Assembly (NCBI RefSeq): GCF_026151395.1
Contig: NZ_JAMQPV010000001.1
Coordinates: 2,172,501 to 2,236,500, forward strand
Direction of reading: 5' to 3'
DNA: 64,000 nucleotides
Source of the DNA: Leptospira limi
GTDB lineage: Bacteria; Spirochaetota; Leptospiria; Leptospirales; Leptospiraceae
How positions within the stretch are numbered: position 1 is the stretch's first letter; each line of letters opens with the position of its first letter. Made by a program: the position numbers and the translations under genes. The notes under the pieces were generated by a model that saw only the letters and a list, made by a program, of their open reading frames with translations, made no database searches and was not told the DNA's origin. This document shows, in pieces, positions 18,306 to 28,518 of this stretch.

Positions 18306-21050
18306 ATGGAAGAGCAAAAATCGATAAAAGAAACCCTCCAGCAGGGAGCCAGTGGTGACAAAACCAAGAAAAAACTTGTCATCAAAAAGAAAGCGGCCCC
18401 TTCTGATGAGAAAAAAGAATCCGGTTCCCAAGGCCAACAACAAGCGGCGGAAGTGAAACAATCTTCCACTTCTGGTGGGGACAAAAAAAAGGATTTAAAC
18501 GAACTCATTCGCGAAGAAGCAAAACGGCAAGGTCTTGGATCCGGTCCGCAAGCTCCTTCCCAAGCCTCTCCGATTGTTTCTCGTCCTGATAGAAAACCGG
18601 AACCTCTTCCGCAAGCCGAAAGAGAAAAACCACAGATGGACCGTAAACCAGAATCCATTCTTTCAGGCGACACATCTTCACCAAACTACCGTTCTGGTGG
18701 TGGACAAGGTGGTGGAAACCAAGGTTATTTTAGAAAAGAAGACCGTAATCCAATTGTTAGCCGACCAACAACCCCACGTCCGCAAAGACCAGAAGGGCAA
18801 GGTGGTGGTTACCAAGGGAATCGTGGTCCAGGACAGGGCGGCGGTTACCAAGGAAACAGAGGCCCAGGCCAAGGTGGTCCGGGTGGTGGTTACCAAGGGA
18901 ATCGTGGTCCAGGACAGGGTGGCGGTTACCAAGGAAACAGAGGCCCAGGCCAAGGTGGTCCGGGTGGTGGTTACCAAGGGAATCGTGGTCCAGGACAAGG
19001 TGGCGGTTACCAAGGAAACAGAGGCCCAGGCCAAGGTGGACCAGGTGGTGGTTACCAAGGAAACCGTGGCGCAAGACCGATTGGCCAAGGTGGACCTGGT
19101 AGTGGTAGACCTCCAGGTGATGCTCCGTTTGGTGCTCCTCCAGGAGGACTTCCGGGTGCAGGTGGTCCAGGCGGAGCCAAAAAGAAAGTATTTGATAAAG
19201 AAAAAGGCGGAAGGGAAGAAAATGAAAACACTAAGTTTTTCAAACAATCCTTTCGTAAACAAAAGGCACAAGCTGCAGCTCTTGCCGCTGTACCAAAAGA
19301 AATCTCAATTTTAGAAAACATCCAAGTGGGTGAGATTGCTAAAAAACTAAACCTAAAACCAGGCGAGGTGATTAGTAAACTCATGAAAATGGGGATGATG
19401 GTAACGATCAATAATGTGATCGATGCCGAAACTGCTTCCATCCTTGCAGACGATTACGGCTGTAAGGTGAAGATTGTTTCTCTTTATGATGAAACTGTCA
19501 TCGAAGAAGAAAAAGACGATCCAGCAGATTACATCACTCGTCCACCTGTTGTCACCATCATGGGTCACGTTGACCATGGTAAAACAAAACTCCTCGATAC
19601 CATTCGGTCTTCCCGAGTGGCAGAAGGGGAATCTGGTGGAATCACACAGCATATTGGTGCCTACCAAGTAGAAACGGAACGCGGAAAAATTGCCTTCCTT
19701 GATACTCCAGGCCACGAAGCTTTTACTTCCATGAGAGCACGTGGTGCGTCCGTAACTGACATTGTTGTCCTTGTTGTTGCTGCTGATGATGGGGTGATGC
19801 CTCAAACCATTGAAGCGATCAACCACGCTAAAGAAGCGGAAGTTCCTATCATTGTTGCAGTCAACAAAATTGACTTACCAGCAGCAAACCCCGAAAAGGT
19901 GAGACAAGAACTTTCGAATTATGGATTACAACCAGAAGAATGGGGTGGAACAACGATCTTCTGTGATATATCAGCAAAAAGTAATATTGGAATTGATAAA
20001 CTCCTTGAGATGCTCATCATCCAAGCAGAACTCCTCGATCACAAAGCCAATCCGAAACGAAAAGCAAAAGGAACGATTGTGGAAGCAAAACTCGATCCAG
20101 GTCGTGGTGCTGTGGCAACGGTTCTCATCCAGAACGGAACACTTCGTGTGGGTGATGCCTTTGTTGCGGGAGTGCATGCAGGACGTGTTCGTGCGATGTA
20201 TGACGACCTTGGTCGTTCCATCAAAGAAGCGGGCCCATCCTTTCCAGCTCTTGTAACGGGACTCGATGGAGTTCCTGATGCAGGTGCTCCATTTGATGTG
20301 GTGATCGATGACAAAGAAGCACGAACCATCTCTCATAGCCGTCAAGATTATGAAAGACTCGGCCAATCGAAAAATGCTGCCACTCGTGTGACACTCGATA
20401 ATATGAGTGAGATCATCAAACAAGGTGCCCTCAAAGAACTCAAAGTCATCATCAAAGCAGACGTTCGTGGATCGACAGAAGCGGTGAAAGAAGCATTAGA
20501 AAAACTTTCGACAGCAGATGTTCGCCTCAATGTGATCCATGCTGGAACAGGTGCGATTGTGGATTCCGATATCATCCTTGCTTCGGCATCGAATGCGATC
20601 GTGATTGGTTTCCATACTCGTGCGAATCCGAAAACGGTTTCTCTTGCTGAGAAAGAAAAAGTCGAAATCAAATACTATAGCATTATCTACGATGTGGTCA
20701 ATGAAGTGAAAGCATCCATGGAAGGAATGCTCGAACCTGAAAAAGTGGAAAACATCATTGGTAAAGTTGAAATCCGCGATGTATTCAAAATCTCCAAAGT
20801 GGGGAACATTGCAGGTTGTATGGTGAAATCCGGTAAGGTGACCAAACAAGCATACGTTCGTGTGATTTCCAGCGAAACAGGTGAGATCACTTGGGAAGGG
20901 AAAATCAAAAACCTCAAACGTATGAAAGACGATGTGGCTGATGTTCTCACTGGATTTGAGTGTGGTATCTTACTCGATGGATTCAATGACTTCTCAGTGG
21001 GTGACGAAATCGAAGCATACGAGATTCGCGAGATTGCTCGTAAACTGTAA
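18306..21050 (+). CDS. infB: Translation initiation factor IF-2
   Basis: GTPase that places initiator tRNA on the ribosome. The N-terminal 300 residues are low-complexity: a Lys/Ser/Gln-rich start, then a Gly-rich part made of repeated [12 protein letters not shown] units. After this come the IF2_N helix bundle (EKLNLK-like [18 protein letters not shown]), the GTPase domain (G1 GHVDHGKT, G3 DTPGHEAF, G4 NKIDLP, G5 SAKSNIG) and the C-terminal domains II-IV. Total length is 914 residues. The catalytic half is entirely ordinary, whereas the Gly-rich repeat is peculiar to this lineage. It follows nusA after 15 bases. Confidence 0.97.
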   Translation: MEEQKSIKETLQQGASGDKTKKKLVIKKKAAPSDEKKESGSQGQQQAAEVKQSSTSGGDKKKDLNELIREEAKRQGLGSGPQAPSQASPIVSRPDRKPEPLPQAEREKPQMDRKPESILSGDTSSPNYRSGGGQGGGNQGYFRKEDRNPIVSRPTTPRPQRPEGQGGGYQGNRGPGQGGGYQGNRGPGQGGPGGGYQGNRGPGQGGGYQGNRGPGQGGPGGGYQGNRGPGQGGGYQGNRGPGQGGPGGGYQGNRGARPIGQGGPGSGRPPGDAPFGAPPGGLPGAGGPGGAKKKVFDKEKGGREENENTKFFKQSFRKQKAQAAALAAVPKEISILENIQVGEIAKKLNLKPGEVISKLMKMGMMVTINNVIDAETASILADDYGCKVKIVSLYDETVIEEEKDDPADYITRPPVVTIMGHVDHGKTKLLDTIRSSRVAEGESGGITQHIGAYQVETERGKIAFLDTPGHEAFTSMRARGASVTDIVVLVVAADDGVMPQTIEAINHAKEAEVPIIVAVNKIDLPAANPEKVRQELSNYGLQPEEWGGTTIFCDISAKSNIGIDKLLEMLIIQAELLDHKANPKRKAKGTIVEAKLDPGRGAVATVLIQNGTLRVGDAFVAGVHAGRVRAMYDDLGRSIKEAGPSFPALVTGLDGVPDAGAPFDVVIDDKEARTISHSRQDYERLGQSKNAATRVTLDNMSEIIKQGALKELKVIIKADVRGSTEAVKEALEKLSTADVRLNVIHAGTGAIVDSDIILASASNAIVIGFHTRANPKTVSLAEKEKVEIKYYSIIYDVVNEVKASMEGMLEPEKVENIIGKVEIRDVFKISKVGNIAGCMVKSGKVTKQAYVRVISSETGEITWEGKIKNLKRMKDDVADVLTGFECGILLDGFNDFSVGDEIEAYEIREIARKL
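18801..19080 (+). repeat. 81-base tandem repeat inside infB
   Basis: Three full 81-base units start at 18801, 18882 and 18963 and a partial fourth starts at 19044. Each unit encodes 27 residues made of two [12 protein letters not shown] modules plus GPG. The copies are nearly identical at the DNA level, including synonymous positions, which points to recent duplication. The period is a multiple of three, so copy-number change keeps the IF-2 frame. Confidence 0.92.
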
Positions 21051-21060
21051 GGCGGCCTAA

Positions 21061-21504
21061 ATGAATCCCATTCGAATGAAAAAACTCGAATCGGAGATCA
21101 TTCGCCTCATCTCTTCTGCGATTTTGGAAGGAAAGGTAAAAGACCCACGGGTCTTTTTACCAAGTTTCCATCGCATTGAAATCAGCGAAGACTTACGGTA
21201 TGCGAAAGTGTACTTCACAGCCCTTTGTAATAATAACGAAAGAAAAAAACTCACACAAGGACTTGTTTCTTGTGCGGGATTTTTATCCTCGCTTGTCGGA
21301 AAAAACCTCCATTTACATACAAACCCAAAGTTTAGTTTTGTCTGGGATAATAACTACATCAAAAGTTTAGAAGTGAACCGCCTCATTGATGAGTCAGCTC
21401 CGAAAACTCTTTTTGAAGAACTCCATCCCGATGCAGCGGATGAGGATACGACCGATATGGATGAAGAGGAAGACTCTTCCCAGAAAGACAAAGAGGTAGA
21501 ATAA
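21061..21504 (+). CDS. rbfA: Ribosome-binding factor A
   Basis: Factor for late 30S maturation that binds near helix 1 of 16S rRNA. The KH-like domain occupies about residues 1-110 and contains the family signature ISEDLRYAKVYFTAL with DPRVFLP before it. The final 35 residues are an acidic tail (DEEEDSSQKDKEVE) beyond the usual domain end. It begins ten bases after infB, in the standard infB-rbfA-truB order. The acidic tail is unusual but its role is unknown. Confidence 0.93.
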   Translation: MNPIRMKKLESEIIRLISSAILEGKVKDPRVFLPSFHRIEISEDLRYAKVYFTALCNNNERKKLTQGLVSCAGFLSSLVGKNLHLHTNPKFSFVWDNNYIKSLEVNRLIDESAPKTLFEELHPDAADEDTTDMDEEEDSSQKDKEVE

Positions 21505-21597
21505 ATCTTTCCGAAACCGAAACGACCGATTTCCATTTGGATTTTCCCGCAAATGAAAATCAATCATTCGCACCTAGAATTAGTTTGGTGACCACTG

Positions 21598-22527
21598 ATG
21601 GCAAAACCCTACCGATCTGGATTTTTATTTGTTTATAAACCACCTGGGATTACCAGTTCTGATTTGGTTCTAAAGACCAAACGTTTGTTAAACCAAAAAT
21701 CTGTTGGACATACGGGAACTCTTGACCGATTTGCCGAGGGTTTACTCATTTTACCTTGTGGGGACTACACTGCCTTTTCTCAGGTTTTCCTAGGAAAAGA
21801 CAAAACCTATTTGGCAGAAGTGATTGTGGGTTTGCGTACCGATTCGGGAGACCCGGATGGAATGGTGGAAGTTGACGAAAGGGAATCCTCAATTCAAAAA
21901 TTTGAATCCCTCTTTTCCAAGCAAAGATTGGAAGAAGAACTACAAAACCTCACAAAGCTCACAACCCAAAAAGCACCGAAAATCTCGGCCCTGAAAGTGG
22001 GTGGCAAACGCCAGTCTGACCTCTTTCGGGAAGGGACAGCGGTGGAAGAAAAGGAACGGACCATCACCATCCATTCGGTAAAAGACATCCAAAAAACAGA
22101 AGTTGGGTTCTCTTTCCGAGTCCATGTCAGTTCCGGTACCTATATTCGAAAACTAGTCCTAGATCTTTCCGACAAGTGGGGGATCCCACTGTCTCTCGGT
22201 AGGCTTGTACGGGAATCGATTGGAGAGTATAGTTTCACTGGCGCCAAAACCCTGGATCGAATCACGGCAAGTGACCTGAAAGATTGGAAAGAAGTTTTCC
22301 CTTTGCCATTACGGATTGTAAACGAAACCGAAAAAAAAGCGGTGATCCATGGGGGTTATATCTGGGACAAACTCCCCAAAGCCGATTCCCTCGGGTTTTA
22401 CATCGTGGACGAGGACGAGGCCACCATCCTTGCTTGGTGTTCTTACGAAGAGAAACCGAACCACATTCCTTACCGCTACCGAAAAGTATTTTTTGACCCT
22501 TCTGCAAAAATTATGTTTTCTAAATGA
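21598..22527 (+). CDS. truB: tRNA pseudouridine(55) synthase TruB
   Basis: Makes pseudouridine 55 in the T loop of tRNAs. The N-terminal motif SGFLFVYKPPGITSSD and the catalytic loop GHTGTLDRFAEGLLIL, with the catalytic Asp in TLD, identify the family. Further along, GTYIRKLVLDL matches the conserved RNA-contacting segment. Length 309 is normal. The 93-base gap after rbfA is longer than others in this run and includes no terminator, so it is likely still one transcript. Confidence 0.95.
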   Translation: MAKPYRSGFLFVYKPPGITSSDLVLKTKRLLNQKSVGHTGTLDRFAEGLLILPCGDYTAFSQVFLGKDKTYLAEVIVGLRTDSGDPDGMVEVDERESSIQKFESLFSKQRLEEELQNLTKLTTQKAPKISALKVGGKRQSDLFREGTAVEEKERTITIHSVKDIQKTEVGFSFRVHVSSGTYIRKLVLDLSDKWGIPLSLGRLVRESIGEYSFTGAKTLDRITASDLKDWKEVFPLPLRIVNETEKKAVIHGGYIWDKLPKADSLGFYIVDEDEATILAWCSYEEKPNHIPYRYRKVFFDPSAKIMFSK

Positions 22528-22553
22528 GTCGTTCTTAAAATCTGGACACTAGT

Positions 22554-22820
22554 ATGATCACAAAAGAACAAAAACAGCAGATCATTGCTACATTCGGTAG
22601 CAAACCAAACGACACAGGTTCTGCAGAAGTACAAATCGCTCTTCTCGACTCTCGTATTAAAGACCTTACGGAACACTTCAAAGCAAATAAGAAGGACTTC
22701 CACTCTCGCCGTGGCCTCATCGCTATGGTGAACCAGAGAAAGAGTTTGTTGGAATACCTAAAACGTTCCAACTTAGAAAGTTATAAAAAGCTGATTGAAA
22801 AACTCGGCCTTAGGAAATAA
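22554..22820 (+). CDS. rpsO: 30S ribosomal protein S15
   Basis: Primary 16S rRNA-binding protein, 88 residues. The family segments [34 protein letters not shown] and [12 protein letters not shown] are all present. In many bacteria rpsO and pnp are adjacent and share a transcript processed by RNases; that order is kept here, with pnp starting six bases after the rpsO stop. Confidence 0.98.
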   Translation: MITKEQKQQIIATFGSKPNDTGSAEVQIALLDSRIKDLTEHFKANKKDFHSRRGLIAMVNQRKSLLEYLKRSNLESYKKLIEKLGLRK

Positions 22821-22825
22821 TTCCT

Positions 22826-24916
22826 ATGGCTACAGAGTTCACTGGTGTTTGGGGTAGAGATTCTATTACCCTAGAGACCGGCAAGTGGGCGAAACAAGCT
22901 CACGGGTCGGTTGTATACAAAACCGGAAATTTGGTCCTGCTTGCCACTGTGTGCGCAGCTGACGAACCAAAAGAAGGACAAGATTTTTTCCCTCTCACAT
23001 GCGAATACACGGAAAAAGCTTACTCGGTAGGTCGTTTCCCTGGTGGTTACTTCAAACGGGAAGCAAAACCTGCTGAACACGAAGTATTACTTTCTAGAAT
23101 TCTAGATCGTCCTATCCGTCCGATGTTCCCAGAAGGTTACTTCTCGGAAGTCCAACTTCTTGTACAAGTGTTATCTGCAGACAAACAAGTATCAGTCCAA
23201 GGCCATGCGATTAACGCAGCTTCGGCGGCACTTTCTGTTTCTTCCATTCCATTTGCAGGTCCCATTGCGGGGGCTCGTATTGGAAGGATTGCTGGTGAGT
23301 TTATTTTAAACCCAACCAACGAAGAAATCACAAAATCCGATTTGGATTTGGTGGTAGCTGGAACCAAAGATGCCATCGTCATGATCGAAGGGGAAGCAAA
23401 CGAAATCTCCAAAGAAGACATGATGAATGCTCTTCGTTTTGCACAAGAACAGCTGAAAATTGCTGTGATGATGCAGGAAGAATTGGCTAAGAAAAATGGA
23501 ACGGTTAAGAAAGAAGTCGTTTTAAAAACTCCTGATAAAGAACTCCACGCGAAAATTCGTGAGTTCGCATTCGAACGTTTGACTGCTGCAAATAAAAACG
23601 CAGACAAAGCAAAACGAAACGATGAAATCAAAGCCATTAACAAAGAAACGGTTGAACATTTTAAAACCTTACTGGCTCCAGAAGATAAAACAAAAGACAT
23701 CAAACATTACCTTCATGAATTAGAATACGAAGTCGTTCGTGAACTCGTTTTAGGAGAAGGGATTCGTTTTGATGGTCGTAAAACAAACGAAATACGACAA
23801 ATTTCTTGTGAGATTGATGTCCTTCCTGGACCACATGGTTCTGCTGTTTTCACAAGAGGCCAAACTCAGTCTCTTGGGGTCATGACACTCGGAACCACTT
23901 CGGACAACCAACGATACGAAACACTCGAAGGTTCCAAAGAAAAGAACTTTATGTTACACTACAACTTCCCTGCGTTTTCTGTGGGGGAAGTGCGACGTAA
24001 CTCTGGCCCTGGCCGACGTGAAATTGGTCATGGGAATCTTGCAGAACGTGCGATTAAAAAAGTCCTTCCTACGCAAACTGAGTTTCCGTATGTGATACGA
24101 CTTGTGTCTGAAATTTTAGAATCCAATGGATCCTCCTCTATGGCATCCGTTTGTTCGGGAACACTCGCGCTTATGGCTGGTGGTGTTCCAATTTCTGGCC
24201 CTGTGTCTGGGATTGCCATGGGTCTTTTCAGTGATGAAAAAGGTCGTTTTGCGGTTCTATCTGACATTGCTGGTATCGAAGACCACTTTGGTGATATGGA
24301 CTTCAAACTTGCGGGAACGAAAAAAGGCATCACTGCCTTCCAAATGGACCTAAAAGTCAATGGTCTAGGTCTCGAAGTCTTACAAAAGGCCATCGAACAA
24401 GCAGAAGTGGGACGTGACCATATCCTAGGTGAGATGAACAAAGCGATTTCTTCCGTAAAAGGAAACTTAAGTGAAAACGCTCCTCGTATCACCCAAAAAC
24501 AAATTCCAAAAGATCGTATCGGAGAACTCATTGGCCCAGGTGGGAAAATGATCCGTGCCATCATCGAACAATCTGGATCGGAAATTTCTGTGGATGATTC
24601 TGGAAAGGTAACCATTGCCTCTCCAAGTGAAGAGTCCAAAGAAAAAGCCATTGCCATGATCGATGGAATCTTTGAAGAAATTGAAGTGGGTAAAATTTAC
24701 GAAGGGGTCATCAAACGAATCGCTGACTTTGGTGCTTTTGTTGAAATTTTACCAGGAAAAGAAGGGCTTTGCCACATCTCGAAACTAGATGTGAAACGAG
24801 TTCAATCTGTTCGTGACATTGTTTCCGAAGGGGAAAAAATCAAAGTGAAAGTAATTTCCGTTGATAAAATGGGAAAAATTGATCTTTCGAGAAAGGATGT
24901 CCTTTTAGACAACTAA
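22826..24916 (+). CDS. pnp: Polyribonucleotide nucleotidyltransferase (PNPase)
   Basis: 3'-5' phosphorolytic exoribonuclease acting as a trimer. Two RNase PH domains are present: the first (about 10-145) with [14 protein letters not shown] and the second (about 325-470) with [15 protein letters not shown] and the catalytic-region signature [13 protein letters not shown]. An alpha-helical linker separates them. KH (about 555-615, [16 protein letters not shown]) and S1 (about 620-690, [17 protein letters not shown]) domains close the protein. Length 696 is normal. Downstream, a hairpin separates it from the M16 peptidase gene. Confidence 0.98.
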   Translation: MATEFTGVWGRDSITLETGKWAKQAHGSVVYKTGNLVLLATVCAADEPKEGQDFFPLTCEYTEKAYSVGRFPGGYFKREAKPAEHEVLLSRILDRPIRPMFPEGYFSEVQLLVQVLSADKQVSVQGHAINAASAALSVSSIPFAGPIAGARIGRIAGEFILNPTNEEITKSDLDLVVAGTKDAIVMIEGEANEISKEDMMNALRFAQEQLKIAVMMQEELAKKNGTVKKEVVLKTPDKELHAKIREFAFERLTAANKNADKAKRNDEIKAINKETVEHFKTLLAPEDKTKDIKHYLHELEYEVVRELVLGEGIRFDGRKTNEIRQISCEIDVLPGPHGSAVFTRGQTQSLGVMTLGTTSDNQRYETLEGSKEKNFMLHYNFPAFSVGEVRRNSGPGRREIGHGNLAERAIKKVLPTQTEFPYVIRLVSEILESNGSSSMASVCSGTLALMAGGVPISGPVSGIAMGLFSDEKGRFAVLSDIAGIEDHFGDMDFKLAGTKKGITAFQMDLKVNGLGLEVLQKAIEQAEVGRDHILGEMNKAISSVKGNLSENAPRITQKQIPKDRIGELIGPGGKMIRAIIEQSGSEISVDDSGKVTIASPSEESKEKAIAMIDGIFEEIEVGKIYEGVIKRIADFGAFVEILPGKEGLCHISKLDVKRVQSVRDIVSEGEKIKVKVISVDKMGKIDLSRKDVLLDN

Positions 24917-24924
24917 ACAACAGT

Positions 24925-24944
24925 CCCCAAACATCTGTTTGGGG
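24925..24944 (+). promoter_or_regulatory. Intercistronic hairpin abutting the M16 ribosome-binding site
   Basis: CCCCAAAC-ATCT-GTTTGGGG forms a perfect 8-bp stem starting eight bases after the pnp stop. The 3' strand runs straight into GGAG, the ribosome site of the next gene. No T-run follows, so it is not a standard terminator; it may limit translation of the peptidase or protect the pnp 3' end. Confidence 0.55.
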
Positions 24945-24956
24945 GGAGTGAACCAA

Positions 24957-26243
24957 ATGGCACCCGTCATTGAATGCAAACGAACTGTATTGCCAAATGG
25001 TCTTACAGTTCTTTTCCAACCTATGAAACACGCATCCTCTATGGGGGTGGGTGTTTTTTTAAAACAAGGCAGTCTTGCCGAAACCAATTCTGAACATGGT
25101 TACTTTCACTTTTTAGAGCATATGCTCTTCAAAGATACAGAAACTCGCACTAGTAAAGAAATTGCTGAATCCATCGAACGAGTGGGTGGGATTCTGAATG
25201 GTTCCACGGGGCGAGAATATACTCAATACTATGTAGTTGCCATCAAAAACCAAGCAGAACTTGCGTTTGAAATTTTATCAGATATGCTCTTTCGACCACT
25301 ATTTCGAAAAGAAGACATCCAAACCGAAAAGGGTGTCATCATGGAAGAGATGCGTTCGTATGAAGATGCACCTGATGATTTTGTGTATGATTATTATTTT
25401 CGCAATATCTTTGGGAAGTCACCTTACGGGCGTGATATTATCGGAACTAAAAAATCTGTGACGGGAGTCAGTGAAAAATCCATTCGGACTTTTTTCGAAA
25501 AACATTATTTCCCAAAGAATATGGTGATTTCTGTATCGGGAAATTTCACTTGGGAGAAAGTCCTTGATCTCACAAATAAATACTTTTCTTTTGAAAATCC
25601 CAAAGGGAAAACTCCCACAGAACTCATCATTCCAGCACCTAAAAAAAGTTATTCGAAACATTTGGAACGCCGTAAAATTGAGCAGTTCCATATCATGCTT
25701 GGTGTGAATGGAAAAAAAAGAGACTACCGAACGGTGACTGTTTCAGGTCTTATTTCCACCATCCTCGGTGGCGGTATGGCATCTCGGCTTTTCCAAAACA
25801 TCCGGGAAAAAGAAGGGCTTTGTTATAGTATTTACAGTTTTCCCTCATATTACAAAACCACAGGACTTTTTTCGATCTCCTCTGCCACTTCCAAAGAAAA
25901 AGCAGCAAGGTGTGTGGAACTGATTTTAAAAGAATTGGAAACAATCACAAAACATGGTTTTACCAAATCCGAACTTGCAGATGCCAAATCCAACCAAATG
26001 GGTTCGATAGCGATTGGGTATGAACTCCCTGAAAACCGAATGAATAATATTGGTTTGCAAGAAATCTATTACGGAACCTATTTTTCATTAGAAGATCGTA
26101 TGAAGGCAATTAAGTCAGTCACCTTAGACGAAATCAATCTCGCCGCCAAAGAAATGTTTGGTTTGGATAAAGTCCATTTGTCTTGTGTGGGGGATATGAC
26201 GGAAACCCAATTTGCCAAAATCCCTGTACAGTTTGGTGGTTAG
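24957..26243 (+). CDS. M16 family zinc metallopeptidase (pitrilysin/MPP-like)
   Basis: Inverse-zincin peptidase. The zinc motif HFLEH with the following MLFKDTETRTSKEI segment lies near residue 51, and the third ligand region is in EKGVIMEEMRSYED. The C-terminal half is the inactive M16_C homologous domain (GGGMASRLFQNIREKEGLCYSI). At 428 residues it matches the single-chain bacterial proteins typified by YmxG, usually found after pnp as here. The ATG follows GGAG and AACCAA; an in-frame TTG 18 bases earlier lies inside the hairpin and is unlikely. Substrates of this subgroup are not well known. Confidence 0.9.
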   Translation: MAPVIECKRTVLPNGLTVLFQPMKHASSMGVGVFLKQGSLAETNSEHGYFHFLEHMLFKDTETRTSKEIAESIERVGGILNGSTGREYTQYYVVAIKNQAELAFEILSDMLFRPLFRKEDIQTEKGVIMEEMRSYEDAPDDFVYDYYFRNIFGKSPYGRDIIGTKKSVTGVSEKSIRTFFEKHYFPKNMVISVSGNFTWEKVLDLTNKYFSFENPKGKTPTELIIPAPKKSYSKHLERRKIEQFHIMLGVNGKKRDYRTVTVSGLISTILGGGMASRLFQNIREKEGLCYSIYSFPSYYKTTGLFSISSATSKEKAARCVELILKELETITKHGFTKSELADAKSNQMGSIAIGYELPENRMNNIGLQEIYYGTYFSLEDRMKAIKSVTLDEINLAAKEMFGLDKVHLSCVGDMTETQFAKIPVQFGG

Positions 26244-26261
26244 ATTCATAAAAGGAACTAG

Positions 26262-26705
26262 ATGCAAAATCCTCTGATCCAAATCCAAATCCTAAGAGAA
26301 GGGGCAGTTGTCCCTGAATACAAGACAGTTGGTTCTGCGGGTATGGACCTCTCCGCCTGCTTTTCGGAAAACCTTCTCCTTCCGAAGGGACAAGTGGTTT
26401 TGGTTTCGACTGGACTTGCCATGGCGATCCCCGAAGGGTATGAAGGCCAAATCCGTCCAAGGAGTGGGTTTTCCACAAAACAAAGGATCATCATGCCAAA
26501 TAGCCCAGGCACCATCGACTCAGATTACAGGGGTGAGATCCTCATCCCACTGTTGAATCTGAGTGGATCCGATTTCCTTCTGGAGCCAGGTACACGTGTT
26601 GCCCAAATGGTGATCCAAGCGGTGGTGAAATTTCCCATCCAAGTGGTTACGGAACTCAGTTCCACGGAACGTGGGACGGGTGGGTTTGGGAGTACAGGAA
26701 AATAA
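26262..26705 (+). CDS. dut: dUTP diphosphatase
   Basis: Hydrolyses dUTP to dUMP, keeping uracil out of DNA and supplying thymidylate synthesis. The trimeric dUTPase motifs are visible in order: SAGMDLSA (1), RPRSGFS (2), GTIDSDYRGEI (3, with the catalytic Asp), GTRVAQMVI (4) and the mobile C-terminal arm RGTGGFGSTG (5). Length 147 is normal. It starts 18 bases after the peptidase gene and probably shares its transcript. Confidence 0.97.
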   Translation: MQNPLIQIQILREGAVVPEYKTVGSAGMDLSACFSENLLLPKGQVVLVSTGLAMAIPEGYEGQIRPRSGFSTKQRIIMPNSPGTIDSDYRGEILIPLLNLSGSDFLLEPGTRVAQMVIQAVVKFPIQVVTELSSTERGTGGFGSTGK

Positions 26706-26776
26706 GACATAATCATAAAAAAAGACACTTAGCTTTTTTGAAAGGTTTCCGATAGAAGCTGTAGAGGTGCCTTTTT

Positions 26777-27574
26777 ATGATGCGATCCCTTTGGACCGGC
26801 GCTACCGGGATGATTGCCCAACAATTTCATATTGATACCGTTGCCAATAACCTTGCCAACGTGAACACCACAGGTTTCAAAAAGAACCGAGTGGACTTTG
26901 AAGATTTAGTGTACCAACACCAAGTACTTGCGGGAACTCCAGCTACCTCTGTTTCCGAAATCCCAACTGGTGTGAATGTGGGGCATGGTGTGAAAGTCGC
27001 CGCCACACAGAAGTTATTCGAAATTGGCTCCTTCCAAGCAACTGGAAATAAACTTGATTTGGCTCTCACAGGGGAGATGGCATTTTTTAAAATCCAAATG
27101 CCAGATGGCACTTTTTCTTATTCCCGGGACGGATCCTTTAAGATTGATTCGAACCAACAAGTGGTGACTTCGAATGGATATCTTCTCGAACCACCCATCA
27201 TCCTTCCTGAAAATGCAATTTTAAATACTCTTATGGTGTCCGAAGAAGGCGAAGTCACAGTGAAAATTGGAAATGACATTCGCCCCACAACCATCGGTCA
27301 ATTGGAACTTTACCGATTTGTAAACCCTGCAGGTCTTCAAGCAGTGGGTAAAAACTTATTCCGAGAAACCGTTGCCTCTGGCCAAGAAATTCCAGGAATG
27401 CCTTCCCAAGAAGGGTATGGAAGTGTGTTACAGGGTTTCTTAGAAATGAGTAACGTGAAAATCGTAGAAGAGATGGTGAATATGATTGTGGCACAAAGGG
27501 CATACGAATCCAATTCCAAAACCATCCAAACCTCTGATAACATGCTTTCTACGGCGATTGGTTTAAAACGTTAA
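26777..27574 (+). CDS. flgG: Flagellar basal-body distal rod protein FlgG
   Basis: Builds the distal rod of the periplasmic flagellum. The N-terminal rod motif is GMIAQQFHIDTVANNLANVNTTGFKK and the C-terminal helix reads EMVNMIVAQRAYESNSKTIQTSD, the two segments that pair in the rod coiled coil. The 265 residues match the family length. Start and end carry no signal peptide, as expected for a type III export substrate. It heads flgG-flgA-flgH-flgI-flgJ; its last base is the first base of flgA (TAATG). Confidence 0.96.
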   Translation: MMRSLWTGATGMIAQQFHIDTVANNLANVNTTGFKKNRVDFEDLVYQHQVLAGTPATSVSEIPTGVNVGHGVKVAATQKLFEIGSFQATGNKLDLALTGEMAFFKIQMPDGTFSYSRDGSFKIDSNQQVVTSNGYLLEPPIILPENAILNTLMVSEEGEVTVKIGNDIRPTTIGQLELYRFVNPAGLQAVGKNLFRETVASGQEIPGMPSQEGYGSVLQGFLEMSNVKIVEEMVNMIVAQRAYESNSKTIQTSDNMLSTAIGLKR

Positions 27575-28515
27575 TGAAAATTTGGATCTCCATCCTTTTT
27601 AGTTTGGTGTACTGTTTGCCGGTATTTGCAAACAAAGATGACAACCGACTCTATCTCAGACCAAAAACCATCGTGGGTGCAGGTGAGGTACGATTGTCTG
27701 AATTTACCAACTGGAAAGGGAATTGGAATCCAATTGTGTTTCGTAATGTAAAAGCACCTGTTGTTATGAATCCAGATTCTCTAACGGAAATGATTTCTTC
27801 CTTGTATGTGAAAGAATTTGGAGTATCCACCGACTTTGAAGTGATGGGAAAAGAAGGAATCCTCCTTCCTAAAACGTCTACGATAACAAAAAAAGAATTA
27901 GAAGAATCCTTGTGGAAGGGATTAATTTCTGCGAATCAAAAGGATTTAGGCGAAATGGGCGAAAACTTTCGGATCCAATCTGAAAAAGAATTCTTTCCTA
28001 TGATTACAGGTACCTTACCTGTTTGGCGTAGCCTTGGCCGTACTTTACATGCAGGAAAACGTTTGTTCCCTTTGGATTTTTACTTTGAAGGGAAACTGGT
28101 TCATTCGGAATCCGTTCCCTTCCTCATTGAAGAAAAGAAAAAAGCTTACTTCACGACTAAAGAAATTCCTGCAAAAACGGTGTTAACAGAAAACGATGTA
28201 GAACTTCGCAGTTTTTTTTCGGCAGATTCATTTAGAGAATTCACTGAGGAAAACCCTGTGGGTAAAACGGCTCTCAATGGATTTTTACCAGACACTGCCA
28301 TTGAAAAAAAACAAGTGCGCACACTTCATACCATCGAACGCGGCCAAGAAGTGGAACTTGTCTACACGATTGGAAATCTATTATTAAAAATCAAAACAAG
28401 AGCTCTTGCTTCAGGCAACAAGGGTGAAGAAATTCCACTCCTCAATTTGGCTTCCCAAAAGACCATTCGAGCTCGTGTACAAAACGAAGGTGTATGCCTT
28501 TTGGAAGAGAGATAA
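27574..28515 (+). CDS. flgA: Flagellar P-ring assembly chaperone FlgA
   Basis: Periplasmic chaperone for P-ring polymerisation. A Sec signal opens the protein (ISILFSLVYCLPVFA). The C-terminal SAF-type domain (about residues 185-310) is the recognisable part, with FTTKEIPAKTVLTENDVELR and PVGKTALNGFLPDTAIE. The N-terminal half is poorly conserved in all FlgA proteins. One-base overlap with flgG (TAATG) and three bases before flgH show tight coupling. Presence of flgA, flgH and flgI together argues that ring proteins are still made here. Confidence 0.85.
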   Translation: MKIWISILFSLVYCLPVFANKDDNRLYLRPKTIVGAGEVRLSEFTNWKGNWNPIVFRNVKAPVVMNPDSLTEMISSLYVKEFGVSTDFEVMGKEGILLPKTSTITKKELEESLWKGLISANQKDLGEMGENFRIQSEKEFFPMITGTLPVWRSLGRTLHAGKRLFPLDFYFEGKLVHSESVPFLIEEKKKAYFTTKEIPAKTVLTENDVELRSFFSADSFREFTEENPVGKTALNGFLPDTAIEKKQVRTLHTIERGQEVELVYTIGNLLLKIKTRALASGNKGEEIPLLNLASQKTIRARVQNEGVCLLEER

Positions 28516-28518
28516 GAG

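Noticed and set aside
18801..19080. Regular repeats considered as a CRISPR array
   Set aside because: Units are contiguous without unique spacers, in frame and inside infB.
18535..19314. Long open frames in other frames and on the other strand across the infB repeat
   Set aside because: They exist only because the 81-base repeat unit is a multiple of three and lacks stops in several frames; the infB frame carries the conserved protein.
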